DNA of 64,000 nt from CF-162 sp963667205 (GCA_963667205.1 OY762959.1:1860001-1924000); one strand, 5' to 3'. Positions 52,503 to 61,514 are shown, counted from the stretch's first letter. Program-made: numbers and translations. The notes: a model not told the origin generated them from the letters alone.

Positions 52503-53687
52503 GTGAGCGCATCCGATCTCGCCATCGATGGCGGGCCGAAAACCCGCGGCGAACCTTTCCCGCCCTGGCCGGTTCTTGGTCCGGATGACGCCATGGCGGC
52601 TTCGGAGGCGCTCCGCTCCGGCCAGCTGACACAGCTCACCGGCGGCTTCGTCCGCGACTTTGAGGTCGAGTTCGGATCGTGGCACGGCGCTGCCGACTGC
52701 GTCGCGACGAGCTCCGGCACGACTGCGATCCACGTCGCGTTGGGGGCTCTCGGTGTTGGGCCCGGCGACGAAGTGATCGTGCCGGCGCACACTTTCATCG
52801 CTTCGGCGACGCCGGTCCTCCATCAGCGGGCGACGCCGGTGTTCGCCGACATCGACGACAAGACGTTCTGCCTTTCCCCGGAGAGCGTTGCCGAACGCCT
52901 GACCGAGCGCACGAAGGCGATCATCGCCGTGCACCTCAACGGTCACCCGGCCGATATGGACGCGCTCCTCGAGATCGCTCGAGAGCGCGGTGTCGCCGTC
53001 GTCGAAGACGCCGCGCAGGCGCTCGGCGCGCTCTACAAGGGTCGCAACCTAGGGACGATCGGCGTTGCCGGGTGCTACAGCTTCTGGGAGGACAAGATCA
53101 TCACGACGGGCGGTGAGGGCGGCGCCGTCATTAGCGACGACGAGGGGCTGGTGGAGCGCATGCGCCGCCTGCGCCACCACGGGGAGGGCGCCGTTGACGA
53201 CGCGGGTCAGCGCGCCTACTTCCACCTCGAGCTTGGCTACAACTTCCGGATGACGTCGATGCAGGCGGCGACGGGGCTCGTCCAGTTCCGTCTGCTGAAG
53301 GAGTACGTGGAGGCGCGGCGCCGGAACGCCTCCTATCTCTCGGAGCGGCTGGGCGAACTCGGGCCCATCGACCCGCCGTTCGTCGCCGACTACGCCGCCC
53401 CCAGCGCGTACAAGTACATCTGCCGGCTGCGGCCCGAAGCTGGCATCGACATCGCGCGCTTCGTTGCCGCCGTCGCCGCCGAGGGCTTGCCGATCTCGCG
53501 TCGTTATCCGACGCCGCTGCCGCGGCAACCCGTCTTCCGCGACTCCGGTCACGAAGGCGCCCCCTGCCCGGTCGCCGAGCGCCTCGCCGGCGAGCTCTTC
53601 GCACTGCTCGTCCACCCGACCGTCCAACCGGCCGACCTGGACGACTACGTGGCGGCGATCGGCAAGGTGCTGAAAGCGCTGACTTAG
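52503..53687 (+). CDS. DegT/DnrJ/EryC1/StrS-family aminotransferase
   Basis: PLP enzyme that aminates keto sugars for cell-surface glycans or secondary products. 394 residues from GTG 52503. AIDGGPKTRGEPFPPWPVLG, VATSSGTTAIHVALGALGVG, GDEVIVPAHTFIASATPVLH, AIIAVHLNGHPADMDALLEI, VVEDAAQALGALYKGRNLGT, and CYSFWEDKIITTGGEGGAVI with the PLP Lys. GYNFRMTSMQAATGLVQFRL follows. The family normally works with nucleotide-sugar substrates, but no such genes are adjacent, so the target is unknown. Confidence 0.93.
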   Translation: MSASDLAIDGGPKTRGEPFPPWPVLGPDDAMAASEALRSGQLTQLTGGFVRDFEVEFGSWHGAADCVATSSGTTAIHVALGALGVGPGDEVIVPAHTFIASATPVLHQRATPVFADIDDKTFCLSPESVAERLTERTKAIIAVHLNGHPADMDALLEIARERGVAVVEDAAQALGALYKGRNLGTIGVAGCYSFWEDKIITTGGEGGAVISDDEGLVERMRRLRHHGEGAVDDAGQRAYFHLELGYNFRMTSMQAATGLVQFRLLKEYVEARRRNASYLSERLGELGPIDPPFVADYAAPSAYKYICRLRPEAGIDIARFVAAVAAEGLPISRRYPTPLPRQPVFRDSGHEGAPCPVAERLAGELFALLVHPTVQPADLDDYVAAIGKVLKALT

Positions 53688-53709
53688 GGCTCGCCCGGCG
53701 TTCAGACGA

Positions 53710-53715
53710 TACAAT
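53710..53715 (+). promoter_or_regulatory. -10 element deciding the next gene's start
   Basis: TACAAT at 53710-53715. The predicted transcript start near 53722 lies after the TTG at 53719, which favours ATG 53731 as the real start of the following gene. No good -35 was seen. Confidence 0.35.
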
Positions 53716-53730
53716 ACCTTGGCAACCGCT

Positions 53731-54711
53731 ATGTCTCCCCGCACGCTGATCATCGAGGCGGCGCTGCTGATCGCTGCCGCCGCTCTCGTCTGGATGCTCG
53801 TCGCGCCGCCGTTCGGTGGCTCTGACGACCCCGGCGGGGCGGATTCCGTCGACGCCGGCAACGGCTCTAGCACCGGCGATAGTAACGGCGGCGGCGAGAC
53901 AGGCGGCGGCGACACAGGCCCGGTGGGCGACGGCTGTGCCCCGCTCGTGAGCGGGGACTTCATGCGCGCCAACCAGGTGCTGACCTACTACGGCAGCCCT
54001 GATGCCGCCAGCCTGGGGATCCTCGGGCAGCTTGAGCCGGACGCGCTCATGACGCGGCTGACTGAGCACGCCCTCACTTACGATGGGCTGAACGGCTTTC
54101 GCGGCATCCAGGCCGGCCTGCACTTCATCTATGCCACGGCGCAGGCCTTCGAGGGCGAGGACGGCCTTTACATCCGCCGCGTCGACAACGAGACGTTAGA
54201 TGAGTACATCCGCCTCGCCTGCGACAACGGCCTCTTCATCTTCCTCGACCTTCAGCTGGGCCGCGCGGACATGGAGACGGAGATCCAGAGGCTCCTGCCA
54301 TACCTCCGTCAGACGCATGTCCATCTCTCGCTAGACCCAGAGTTCGCGATGGCTGCAGACCAGGTGCCTGGGCAGGAAATCGGCCACCTCGATGCGGTTC
54401 AGATCAACCGCGCGCAGCAGATCCTGGACGACCTGATCGAGGAGCACAACCTGGGCGACAAGATACTCGTCGTGCACCAGTTCCAGGAGAGCATGATCAC
54501 GAACGTCGGCGAGATCGAGAACTACCGCAGCGTCCGGCTGGTGATCGATATGGATGGCTTCGGCCCCGGCGCGGCCAAGCTGGCGAAGTTCGATCTCTTC
54601 GCAGCGCCGGCCGAGTATGGCGGGATCAAGCTCTTCTTCCAGCAGGACGATCCGCTCTTGAGCGAAGAAGAGGTGCTGAAGGCGCGCCCGGACCTCATCA
54701 TCTACCAGTAG
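53731..54711 (+). CDS. Secreted or membrane-anchored protein of unknown function
   Basis: 326 residues from ATG 53731 (TTG 53719 is an alternative). N-terminal hydrophobic helix TLIIEAALLIAAAALVWMLV, then a Gly/Ser/Asp-rich linker and a 250-residue globular domain: ANQVLTYYGSPDAASLGILG, QAGLHFIYATAQAFEGEDGL, FIFLDLQLGRADMETEIQRL, HVHLSLDPEFAM, KILVVHQFQESMITNVGEIE, VRLVIDMDGFGPGAAKLAKF. The alternating strand-helix pattern suggests a TIM barrel, with acidic residues at strand ends (DLQLGRAD, LDPEF, DMDGFG) as possible active-site positions. I do not recognise a named family. Overlaps the convergent gene by 14 bp. Confidence 0.72.
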   Translation: MSPRTLIIEAALLIAAAALVWMLVAPPFGGSDDPGGADSVDAGNGSSTGDSNGGGETGGGDTGPVGDGCAPLVSGDFMRANQVLTYYGSPDAASLGILGQLEPDALMTRLTEHALTYDGLNGFRGIQAGLHFIYATAQAFEGEDGLYIRRVDNETLDEYIRLACDNGLFIFLDLQLGRADMETEIQRLLPYLRQTHVHLSLDPEFAMAADQVPGQEIGHLDAVQINRAQQILDDLIEEHNLGDKILVVHQFQESMITNVGEIENYRSVRLVIDMDGFGPGAAKLAKFDLFAAPAEYGGIKLFFQQDDPLLSEEEVLKARPDLIIYQ

Positions 54712-55081
54712 CAGTCTCGTCCGCAGAGGCTTCGTCGGGCGAGGGCCGGCCGCGGCTCGCCGGCCCCAGTCGCAGGTCTTTGCCGCGGGTCACGGCGAAG
54801 ATGTGCACCGTCGACTCCAGCGTCTCTTCGCCGCCGATCGCCAGCGACAGGACGAGCAGCCAGGTGATGTCCCACATCCAGGCGGCGCCGATGCCGACGA
54901 GAGCCAGGCCGATCACCGACTGCCGGAAGCCCATGAGGAACGTCAAAACCTTCGCCGGGTCGCGTACCGGCCGCCGGAGACCGCTCCACCCCTGAGCCAG
55001 GCCTCGCAATGCCAACGGCGGGCCGGCCACCATTAGCGCTACCTGGAGATCACGGTTGCCATTCGTCCATCGCCTGCCCAT
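54698..55081 (-). CDS. Small membrane protein of unknown function
   Basis: 127 residues from ATG 55079-55081 (MGRRWTNGNRDLQVALMVAG). Two hydrophobic stretches, LTFLMGFRQSVIGLALVGIG and WMWDITWLLVLSLAIGGEET, fit two transmembrane helices, the first preceded by an amphipathic region. The C-terminal segment (ESTVHIFAVTRGKDLRLGPA) is charged. A conserved look to the ends and a convergent overlap with its neighbour support it as a gene, but no family is recognised. Function unknown. Confidence 0.6.
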   Translation of the reverse strand: MGRRWTNGNRDLQVALMVAGPPLALRGLAQGWSGLRRPVRDPAKVLTFLMGFRQSVIGLALVGIGAAWMWDITWLLVLSLAIGGEETLESTVHIFAVTRGKDLRLGPASRGRPSPDEASADETATGR

Positions 55082-55087
55082 TGTACG

Positions 55088-55999
55088 GTGCCGGTCCGGG
55101 CTCTAGGATGCGCTTGCTCCTGGGGCCTGATCGGCGGCTACGAAACCACGCTCGAGACACCATACGCGCAGGTGCTGGACGAGATGGCCGCCGCCGGCTA
55201 CACCGGCACCGAACTGGGCGACTGGGGTTACCTGCCGACCGATCCCCAGCAGCTCAGCGACGAACTCGCCGCGCGCGGCCTAGCGATGATCGGTGGACTG
55301 GTGCCCGCGGCGCTGGCGGACCGCGCCGCGCACGCGAGCGGGATCGCCGACGCGCTGCGCGCGGCACGGCTTATCGCTGCGGTGGCGTCCGCAGGCGCGC
55401 CTCCTCCGTTTCTGATTCTCGCCGACACGATCGGTTCGAACCCGGCGCGCGTCCAAATCGCCGGCCGCATCGCGCCGGAGCAGGGCCTCTCGGATGAGCA
55501 GTGGAGCGCCTTTGGAGAGGGCGCCGGGGCGATCGCCCGCGCCGTCCGCGACGAGACCGGCCTGCGCACCGTCTTCCACCACCACTGCGCCGGCTACGTC
55601 GAGACGCCCGCCGAGACGGCCCGGCTGATGGAGCTGACGGAGGCTGGCGACCTCGGTCTCTGCTTCGACACGGGCCACTGGGCGCTCGGCGGCGGGGACG
55701 TCCTCGAGGCTTTCCGCCGCTACCGCGAACGCATCTGGCACGTCCATTTCAAGGAGTACCACGCCGCCGTCGCGGAGCAGATGCGGTCGCAGGGAGTGGA
55801 CTACTTCGAGGGCCTGGCGAAGCGCGTCTTCCACCGGCCCGGCACTGGCAATGTCGACTTTCCCGCGCTCCTCACGGCGATGCGGTCGTCCGGGTACGAG
55901 GGTTGGGTCGTCGTCGAGGATGAGCTGCCACCGGGCGATGGCAACCCCAAAGAGAGCGCGCTCGCCGACCGCGAGTACCTGCGAGGCCTGGGCCTCTGA
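55088..55999 (+). CDS. Sugar phosphate isomerase/epimerase (TIM barrel, IolE-like)
   Basis: 303 residues from GTG 55088, starting MPVRALGCACSWGLIGGYET. AP-endonuclease-2-type TIM barrel: LDEMAAAGYTGTELGDWGYL, HHHCAGYVETPAETARLMEL, LGLCFDTGHWALGGGDVLEA, RIWHVHFKEYHAAVAEQMRS, and GYEGWVVVEDELPPGDGNPK. Metal-binding Glu, Asp, His and Glu positions are all visible (in ELGDWG, FDTGHW, HVHFKE, EDE). Family members act as inosose dehydratases or ketose epimerases. Divergent from the small membrane protein gene by 6 bp. Confidence 0.87.
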   Translation: MPVRALGCACSWGLIGGYETTLETPYAQVLDEMAAAGYTGTELGDWGYLPTDPQQLSDELAARGLAMIGGLVPAALADRAAHASGIADALRAARLIAAVASAGAPPPFLILADTIGSNPARVQIAGRIAPEQGLSDEQWSAFGEGAGAIARAVRDETGLRTVFHHHCAGYVETPAETARLMELTEAGDLGLCFDTGHWALGGGDVLEAFRRYRERIWHVHFKEYHAAVAEQMRSQGVDYFEGLAKRVFHRPGTGNVDFPALLTAMRSSGYEGWVVVEDELPPGDGNPKESALADREYLRGLGL

Positions 56000-56057
56000 C
56001 GGGTGGCCTCATCCGGCGCCTGTGGCGCTGCTGGCGTCGCGCCGGGCGCGGCAGAGG

Positions 56058-57470
56058 CTAGCCGGGCCTTGAGGCGTCCGGTTGCTCCTCCGCCGCCGGG
56101 GGGCGCGTCAGGAGCACGAGCGTTACGTAGCCGAGAACCGCGGAGACCAGCGACGCGGCGAGGATGCCCATCTTGCCGTCGTTGATCAGCGATTCGCTAT
56201 CGAACGCCAGCTCGTCCACGAACAGCGCGACCGTAAATCCGACGCCGCCCAGCAGACCGACCCCCAGCACCTGCCCCCAGCTCATCGACCGCGGCAGGGA
56301 GGCGAGACCAAGCCGGACGGCGAGCCACGCCCCCAGGAAGATGCCGATCGGCTTGCCGAACACGAGGCCGAAGACGACGCCCTGCGAGACGTCGCTCGAT
56401 ACGGCGTCGCTGACGCTGTCCCAGGAGATGACTACGCCGGCGTTGGCAAGCGCAAAGACGGGCACGACGATGAAGCTCGTTAAGGGGAGCAGGAGGCGCT
56501 CCAGCCGTTCCAAGGGGGACTCGGTGCCCTGGGTGAGCGCCTCGATCTGGCCGAGGAAGTGTTGCGCCGCTTGCTCGTCTCCTCGGGCGTGGGCGTCGCG
56601 ATATTTCGCGAAGAGGTCCTCCATCGATTCTTCGAACCGCGAGGTGCCGTAATACGGGTTGGCGGGCGTCATCAGGCCCATAGCGACGCCGGCGATCGTG
56701 GCATGCACGCCCGATTCGTGCATCGCCACCCAGGCGAACCCGCCCACGAGCATGTAGACGCTGATGTCGCGCACTCCGGCCCGGCTCATGCCGGCGATGA
56801 AGGCGAGAATCCCGCCGGCGATTAGCAACGATAGAATCGAGAGGTCGGACGTGTAGAAGACGGCGATTACGGTGATCGCGCCGATGTCGTCCGCGATCGC
56901 CAGCGCGAGCAGGAACACACGCAGTTGGGAGGGTATCCTGCGGCCGATAAGCGCGAGGATGCCGAGTGCGAAGGCGATGTCCGTCGCCATCGGGATCCCC
57001 CATCCACGGCTGCCGTCGTCGCCGGCGTTCAGCGCGATGTAGATCAGCGCCGGGACGACCATGCCGCCCACTGCGGCCGTCACAGGCAGCATCGCCTTCC
57101 GGAACCCGGCCAGCTCGCCTCGCGTCAGCTCTCGCTTGATCTCGAGCCCGACGACGAAGAAGAAGAACGTCATCAGGCCGTCGTTGATCCAGCCGTGCAG
57201 GTCCTCCTCAATATGGAAGATGCCGGCGTCGACGGAGAGCTGCGACCCGAAGAGGTCGAAGTAGGCTTCGTCCCACGGTGAGTTCGCCCAGACGAGGGCG
57301 ACGACGGCGGCTACGAGCAGCGCGACACCACCAAGGACCTCCGTGTGTATGAAGCGCTGCGCCGGCTGCACGACCTGCCGGAAAACGTATGAGCGTTCGG
57401 CTTCGTACTCTACTTCGCCACGGCTGCGGGGTGGGGTGCCGGCATGAGAGTGTTCGGGACCTTGGGACAT
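56058..57470 (-). CDS. nhaA: Na+/H+ antiporter NhaA
   Basis: 470 residues, 12-helix inner-membrane antiporter exchanging Na+ for H+. VLGGVALLVAAVVALVWANS, WINDGLMTFFFFVVGLEIKR, GIPMATDIAFALGILALIGR (TDIAFA in helix IV), FLLALAIADDIGAITVIAVF with the paired Asp-Asp of the ion site, and GKPIGIFLGAWLAVRLG. Loops with charged residues (AKYRDAHARGDEQAAQHFLG) are longer than in E. coli NhaA (388 residues). Separated by 68 bp from the SDR gene upstream on the same strand. Its presence suggests coping with saline or alkaline conditions. Confidence 0.95.
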   Translation of the reverse strand: MSQGPEHSHAGTPPRSRGEVEYEAERSYVFRQVVQPAQRFIHTEVLGGVALLVAAVVALVWANSPWDEAYFDLFGSQLSVDAGIFHIEEDLHGWINDGLMTFFFFVVGLEIKRELTRGELAGFRKAMLPVTAAVGGMVVPALIYIALNAGDDGSRGWGIPMATDIAFALGILALIGRRIPSQLRVFLLALAIADDIGAITVIAVFYTSDLSILSLLIAGGILAFIAGMSRAGVRDISVYMLVGGFAWVAMHESGVHATIAGVAMGLMTPANPYYGTSRFEESMEDLFAKYRDAHARGDEQAAQHFLGQIEALTQGTESPLERLERLLLPLTSFIVVPVFALANAGVVISWDSVSDAVSSDVSQGVVFGLVFGKPIGIFLGAWLAVRLGLASLPRSMSWGQVLGVGLLGGVGFTVALFVDELAFDSESLINDGKMGILAASLVSAVLGYVTLVLLTRPPAAEEQPDASRPG

Positions 57471-57538
57471 CGGGATGTAGTTTACCCGCCGCCCTCGCTA
57501 CGCGCGCGGCAGAGGGGGCCGCACGACGCTGGCGCCGT

Positions 57539-58312
57539 TCACTCCGGCGTCACGTAGGCGGCGCTGATGCCGCCGTCGATCACGAACTGCGCGCCGTTCA
57601 TGAACGACGACTCGTCCGAAGCAAGGTAGAGAGCCGCCTGGGCGATCTCTTTCGACTCGCCGAAACGCCCGACCGGGATGTGGACGAGCCGCCGCTGCAG
57701 CTTCGCGTCCGTGTCCAGGAACTTCATCAGGAGCTCCGTCTTGAGCGGGCCGGGGCAGAGGGCGTTGATGCGGATGTTCTCTTTCGCGTGGACGATCGCC
57801 AGCTCGCGCGTCATCGCCAGGACTGCCCCCTTCGATGCCGTGTACGCCACCTGGGCCGCCGCCGAACCCATCAGCGCGACGAGAGACGCGGTGTTGATCA
57901 CGGAGCCGCCGCCAGCGCGTCGCAGCGCCGGGATACCGTACTTGCAGCCCAGGAAGACGCCCTTGGCGTTGATATCCATCGTCAGATCCCAGACGTGCTC
58001 GGTCGTCGAGATCGCGTCGTCGTCGTCGGCGTGCATGATGCCGGCGTTGTTGAAGAGCACGTTGAGCTTGCCGAACGCCCGCTCTGCCGCCTCCACCATT
58101 TCGCGGCAGTCGTCGCCGATCGAGACGTCGGCGCGGATGGCGATGGCGCGCCCGCCGTTGCTCTTGATCTCGGCTTCCGTGCCGCGCGCCGCGTCCTCGT
58201 TGAGGTCGACGGAGACGACCGCCGCGCCCTCTTTCGCGAAGAGGATCGTGCTCTCCCGCCCGATTCCACTGCCTGCGCCCGTGATCAGCGCTACCTTATC
58301 TTCTAATCGCAT
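57539..58312 (-). CDS. Short-chain dehydrogenase/reductase, paired with a GS-like ligase
   Basis: 257 residues from ATG 58310-58312 (MRLEDKVALITGAGSGIGRE), with GAGGATC upstream; a start 9 codons earlier lies inside the ligase gene. TGAGSGIG, NNAG in LNVLFNNAGIMHADDDDAIS, catalytic Ser in GGGSVINTASLVALMGSAAA, YTASKG, and NIRINALCPGPLKTELLMKF. Ends FMNGAQFVIDGGISAAYV. Only 2 bp separate it from the end of the upstream glutamine-synthetase-like gene, so both enzymes probably act in one nitrogen or amine pathway; the exact substrate is unknown. Confidence 0.92.
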   Translation of the reverse strand: MRLEDKVALITGAGSGIGRESTILFAKEGAAVVSVDLNEDAARGTEAEIKSNGGRAIAIRADVSIGDDCREMVEAAERAFGKLNVLFNNAGIMHADDDDAISTTEHVWDLTMDINAKGVFLGCKYGIPALRRAGGGSVINTASLVALMGSAAAQVAYTASKGAVLAMTRELAIVHAKENIRINALCPGPLKTELLMKFLDTDAKLQRRLVHIPVGRFGESKEIAQAALYLASDESSFMNGAQFVIDGGISAAYVTPE

Positions 58313-58314
58313 CG

Positions 58315-59679
58315 CTAGATCCTCTCGAAATAGCGCCACCGTTCCCAGTCGGTGACGGCGTTGTCGTACTGCGTGGCCTCGACATCAAAGAGGTGCGCGT
58401 AGTGCTCGTGAGCTTCGGCGCCGAACGCCTCGCGCGCGAAGTCGCTGTTCGCGAAGGTGGTCGCCGCCTCGCGCAAGGTGGCGGGGGCGCGCGCCAGGTC
58501 CTGCGCCTGGTAGACGTCGCCGGCGAACTCCGCGGGCGGCTCGGTTTTGCTAGCGATGCCGTCCAGGCCAGATGCCAGGACGGCAGCGTAGACGAGGTAA
58601 GGGTTGCAGTCGGCGCCCGGGACGCGGCACTCGATCCGCCGCGCCGCGCCGCTGCCGACGACCCGGAAGCCGGCGGTGCGGTTGTCCTCGCTCCAGGCGA
58701 GGCCGACCGGCGCCCACGAGCCCGGCTGGTAGCGCTTGTACGAGTTAACCGTCGGTGCGTAGAAAGGCATTACGTCGCTGGCGTGAGCCATCCAGCCGCC
58801 GAGGAACCAGCGGAAGGCGTCGGTGTCGGCGCCGCCTTCGTCGCTGAAGGCAGGGCTGCCGTCCCGCCAGAGGCTGACGTGGACGTGGCAGCTGGAGCCG
58901 GCCTGGCCGGTGAGCGGTTTCGCCATGAACGTCACGCTGACGCCGGTGGCGTCGGCGATCTCCTTCATGGCGAGCTTCATCACGCTGTGCCGGTCGGCCA
59001 TCGTCAGCAGGTCGCAGTAGCGGATGTTCATCTCGTGCTGGCCGCGCCCCCACTCGCCCTTCGAGTTCTCGACGGGGATGCCGGAGGCCGCCAGGTGACG
59101 CCTGACCGGGCCGTTGTATCGCTCCTCGCGTGCGCCCTGCAGCAAGTGGTAGTCCTCGATGTACCAGCTGGCCGGGTCGAGGTCGCTGTACTTCTTCTCG
59201 GCCGCCTCGCGGTAGGTGTCGTCGAAGATGTAGTATTCAAGTTCCGATGCGCCCTTCGCCGTGAAGCCGGCCTCCGCGGCGCGATCGAGCTGGCGCCGCA
59301 GGACCGACCGGGGCGCCACAGCGACGGGGGCGTGCGCCTTCTCGTCCTCGACGTCGCAGAGAACGAGCGCCGTCCGCTCAAGCCAGGAGGCGAGGCGCAG
59401 CGTCTCGAGGTCGGGGACGAGGTGGAAGTCGCCGAAGCCCTGCTCCCAGCTTGCGTAGCTGTAGCCGGCGATGGGCTCCATCTCCATGTCGACGGTTAGC
59501 AGGTAGTCGCAGGCGTGAGTGCCGTCAGCAGCAGCCTCTTCAAGGAAGAACGAGGCGTCGAAGCGCTTGCCGTGCAGCCGGCCGTAGTGGTCAGCGAAGG
59601 CGACAACGACGGTGTCGATCTCGCCGGCGCTGGTCTTCGATCGCAGGTCCTTCAGGGTGAGCATTCCAGGCGCCGCCAC
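58315..59679 (-). CDS. Glutamine synthetase family protein (gamma-glutamyl ligase type)
   Basis: 454 residues from GTG 59677-59679 with GGAGGACC upstream. The N-terminal beta-grasp domain begins MLTLKDLRSKTSAGEIDTVV, VVAFADHYGRLHGKRFDASF. Catalytic domain: ASELEYYIFDD (metal Glu), WGRGQHEMNIRYCDLLTMAD, FMAKPLTGQAGSSCHVHVSL (His in metal site), NSYKRYQPGSWAPVGLAWSE, NRTAGFRVVGSGAARRIECR. The HGKRF and RIECR variants point to the group that glutamylates amines or polyamines rather than classic GlnA. Together with the SDR downstream it looks like amine catabolism. No adenylylation-type Tyr site was evident. Confidence 0.88.
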   Translation of the reverse strand: MAAPGMLTLKDLRSKTSAGEIDTVVVAFADHYGRLHGKRFDASFFLEEAAADGTHACDYLLTVDMEMEPIAGYSYASWEQGFGDFHLVPDLETLRLASWLERTALVLCDVEDEKAHAPVAVAPRSVLRRQLDRAAEAGFTAKGASELEYYIFDDTYREAAEKKYSDLDPASWYIEDYHLLQGAREERYNGPVRRHLAASGIPVENSKGEWGRGQHEMNIRYCDLLTMADRHSVMKLAMKEIADATGVSVTFMAKPLTGQAGSSCHVHVSLWRDGSPAFSDEGGADTDAFRWFLGGWMAHASDVMPFYAPTVNSYKRYQPGSWAPVGLAWSEDNRTAGFRVVGSGAARRIECRVPGADCNPYLVYAAVLASGLDGIASKTEPPAEFAGDVYQAQDLARAPATLREAATTFANSDFAREAFGAEAHEHYAHLFDVEATQYDNAVTDWERWRYFERI

Positions 59680-60223
59680 GGCGGTCCTCCAGTTCGGGAT
59701 GCTCCCGATTATCTATGAACGGGCTGCGAACGGAAAGCCGGTGGCACTCGTGACGAGTGGGCGGGTGCCCGGTCAGCGGGCGTCGGTTGTTGGGCGGCGG
59801 CCGGTCGGCGGGAGCCGCGCGACCGTCCCGGCGGCACTCCAACCCACAGCAATGCAGAGTAATGCGAGAAAGAAAGTAGTAAGAACAAAGAACACTCAGT
59901 AATAATCTGTGTCTATCAGCAGTTCACAGGCATCTCGAACACGCGGCTTCTGGCGGCGACTGCTTCTGGCTGGGAAGACGACGTCTCCGTGGACGATCCC
60001 TACGGGACCTAGACGCTGGCAGACCTGTGAAGGAAACGTGCGGACCCACCACCGCCGGCGATTTAAATGACACGGCCACGAACTTGCCCAGAGTTCGCGT
60101 TAACGTGCCCGAAGCCGGCCACGTTTCACCAGGCAGAGACCCCTTCTGAGCAGAGCCATCGACCGCGGGCGCTCTGGGGGAGTGGTCGCCGGACGCTGGA
60201 CGTTTGGCAGGAAGGTGGGGACT
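59680..60223. other. Gene-poor intergenic strip with A+T-rich patches
   Basis: 544 bp with no supported gene. Contains an A+T-rich stretch around 59855-59915 (for example AATAATCTG and repeated AGTAA/AAGAA runs) and ATTTAAAT at 60061-60068. It marks the left edge of the accessory region that ends at tRNA-Pro. No phage or transposase sequence was seen. Confidence 0.5.
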
Positions 60224-60436
60224 ATGAGCCGGAAAGCGGGCCCTCTTCTCACGATAAACGACGTCGCCGAGAGGCTTGGCCTCAGCGTTCACCACGCTCG
60301 CCGGCTGACTCGCAGAGGCGCCCTACCCGGCGTGAAGATCGCGAGCCAGTGGCGTTATCATCCTCGTCACCTGCCGCGATCGGTAAGCCGGGCGCAGCGC
60401 CTGAGAGCCGACGGGCGGCGCATCAACGCCCAGTAA
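60224..60436 (+). CDS. Excisionase-type helix-turn-helix protein
   Basis: 70 residues from ATG 60224, starting MSRKAGPLLTINDVAERLGL. The MerR/excisionase-like winged HTH follows: SVHHARRLTRRGALPGVKIA and SQWRYHPRHLPRSVSRAQRL. Typical features are the LTINDVAERLGLS first helix and the KIASQWRYH wing. Small proteins of this sort bind DNA as regulators or recombination directionality factors. Its TAA (60434-60436) is followed in the same frame by a GGDEF fragment. Confidence 0.75.
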   Translation: MSRKAGPLLTINDVAERLGLSVHHARRLTRRGALPGVKIASQWRYHPRHLPRSVSRAQRLRADGRRINAQ

Positions 60437-60649
60437 ACGCCGCGGTCAACGAAGAGCCGTTTTTTTGTCGACGGCAGCCCGGTATACATCGCGATGAGCG
60501 TTGGCGTTGGCGCGGTGCGTTTCGACGCTAGTTCGGGTCCGACGGCGCTACTGCGGGATGCCGACGCTGCGCTCAGCCAGGCCAAGTCGGCCGGCAAGAA
60601 CCGCGTCGTCGTCGCCGCAACGAGTGACCGCGTCCGGGCCGGCAACTGA
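60437..60649 (+). pseudogene. C-terminal remnant of a GGDEF domain
   Basis: In frame after the HTH stop, about 70 codons read SRFFVDGSPVYIAMSVGVGA, then VRFDASSGPTALLRDADAAL and SQAKSAGKNRVVVAATSDR. This is the end of a diguanylate cyclase domain (SxGVG...LLxxADxALxxAKxxGKNRV). The GGDEF active site and the N-terminal half are absent. No start codon with a Shine-Dalgarno is evident; an ATG at 60494 would give 51 residues. I regard it as a degraded piece that could have been joined to the HTH gene by rearrangement. Confidence 0.7.
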
Positions 60650-60723
60650 GCGCCTCAAGCGAGCCACTCAGACGCGCGTCGTGCCCGTAAGACACCGATG
60701 GTATAAACTCCCTGCGTGCGACA

Positions 60724-60927
60724 TTGGCGACGCGATCATCCGGGAAGGATGACAGCGCGCAGCTTATGACAATCGAAGCTGCTGAGTTCCTGCGCTTTCA
60801 TCCCTCAACGGTCTACCGTCTTGCCTGGCAGAAGGCGATCCCGGCCGTGAAGGTCGGCAAGCAGTGGCGTATTCACCGAGGGACGCTGGACGACTGGGTG
60901 CAGGACCAGATCCGCGGCGGAAGCTAG
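60724..60927 (+). CDS. Excisionase-family DNA-binding protein
   Basis: 67 residues from TTG 60724; ATG 60766 (MTIEAAEFLRFHPSTVYRLA) is an alternative that keeps the whole domain. The signature MTIEAAEFLRFHPSTVYRLA then WQKAIPAVKVGKQWRIHRGT, LDDWVQDQ is the helix_turn_helix_17 / excisionase (xis) pattern seen in phage and mobile-element proteins. No integrase is present in the window. It is the best-preserved gene of the accessory strip. Regulator of a nearby element or a stranded directionality factor are both possible. Confidence 0.85.
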   Translation: MATRSSGKDDSAQLMTIEAAEFLRFHPSTVYRLAWQKAIPAVKVGKQWRIHRGTLDDWVQDQIRGGS

Positions 60928-61129
60928 CGCCGGCAGGGCTCCTTAACTTGGCGGCGACCCTCGTGAGCGCACTCGCTGGCGGATGATGTTCTTGACCACG
61001 GGCGCGAGGAAGGACCGTCGGCTCACCGGAGACCATCTTCTCGCACGGGTGAACAGCCGCATGCGCCATCAGGCACACGAAGGAAGAGCCGAACGGACTT
61101 TGCTTGCGAGGGCCGCCGGTCAGGGTCGG

Positions 61130-61330
61130 TCAGCTGCGGGTGAGGCTCTTTGGCTTGAACTCTGAGAGGGCCGCGATTTCCTAGCGGTTCACGTAAGAGC
61201 GGCGGTCTCCGGATCGGCTGTAAATCCGTAGCCGGCCGGCCTTTGCCAGTCGGTAGAGCGTCGAGCGGGAGATGCCGAACTCCTCGACAGCGTCTGTCAT
61301 CAGCATGAACCCGCGGCTGCTGCGTGGCAT
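61130..61330 (-). pseudogene. Excisionase-like HTH gene, copy 1, with in-frame TAG
   Basis: From ATG 61328-61330: GFMLMTDAVEEFGISRSTLY, RLAKAGRLRIYSRSGDRRSY, VNR, then TAG at 61183-61181. The same frame continues EIAALSEFKPKSLTRS to TGA at 61130-61132. The tail matches that of copy 2 (AALAEFEPKSL), so the TAG interrupts a former longer gene. In relatives the position is usually Glu or Gln (for example R-E-E-I-A-A-L). The 49-residue product would still contain the whole HTH wing, so it might be functional. The 600-bp separation from copy 2 and high similarity show a recent duplication. Confidence 0.7.
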
Positions 61331-61514
61331 GGCGGGCTCAGCCTATCGGTGGCCCTGACGCCGCTCGACTGGTTTGCGACGTTCGATCGTACCGCGCCGG
61401 GCCGGCTGCGGGCCCTTGGGTTGCCCACCGGCCCCCCGCCTCTCGGCACCGCCGCGGCGGTCTTGCCCGCTCCTTCGGTTCGGTGTTTTCCCCATCCTTG
61501 CAGCCGCCTTCCTC

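Noticed and set aside
5271..61330. Genome-wide amber (TAG) recoding
   Set aside because: Many clearly intact genes end in TAG, including the acyl-CoA dehydrogenase ending at 1221 and the surface protein ending at 8127, so TAG is a normal stop here.
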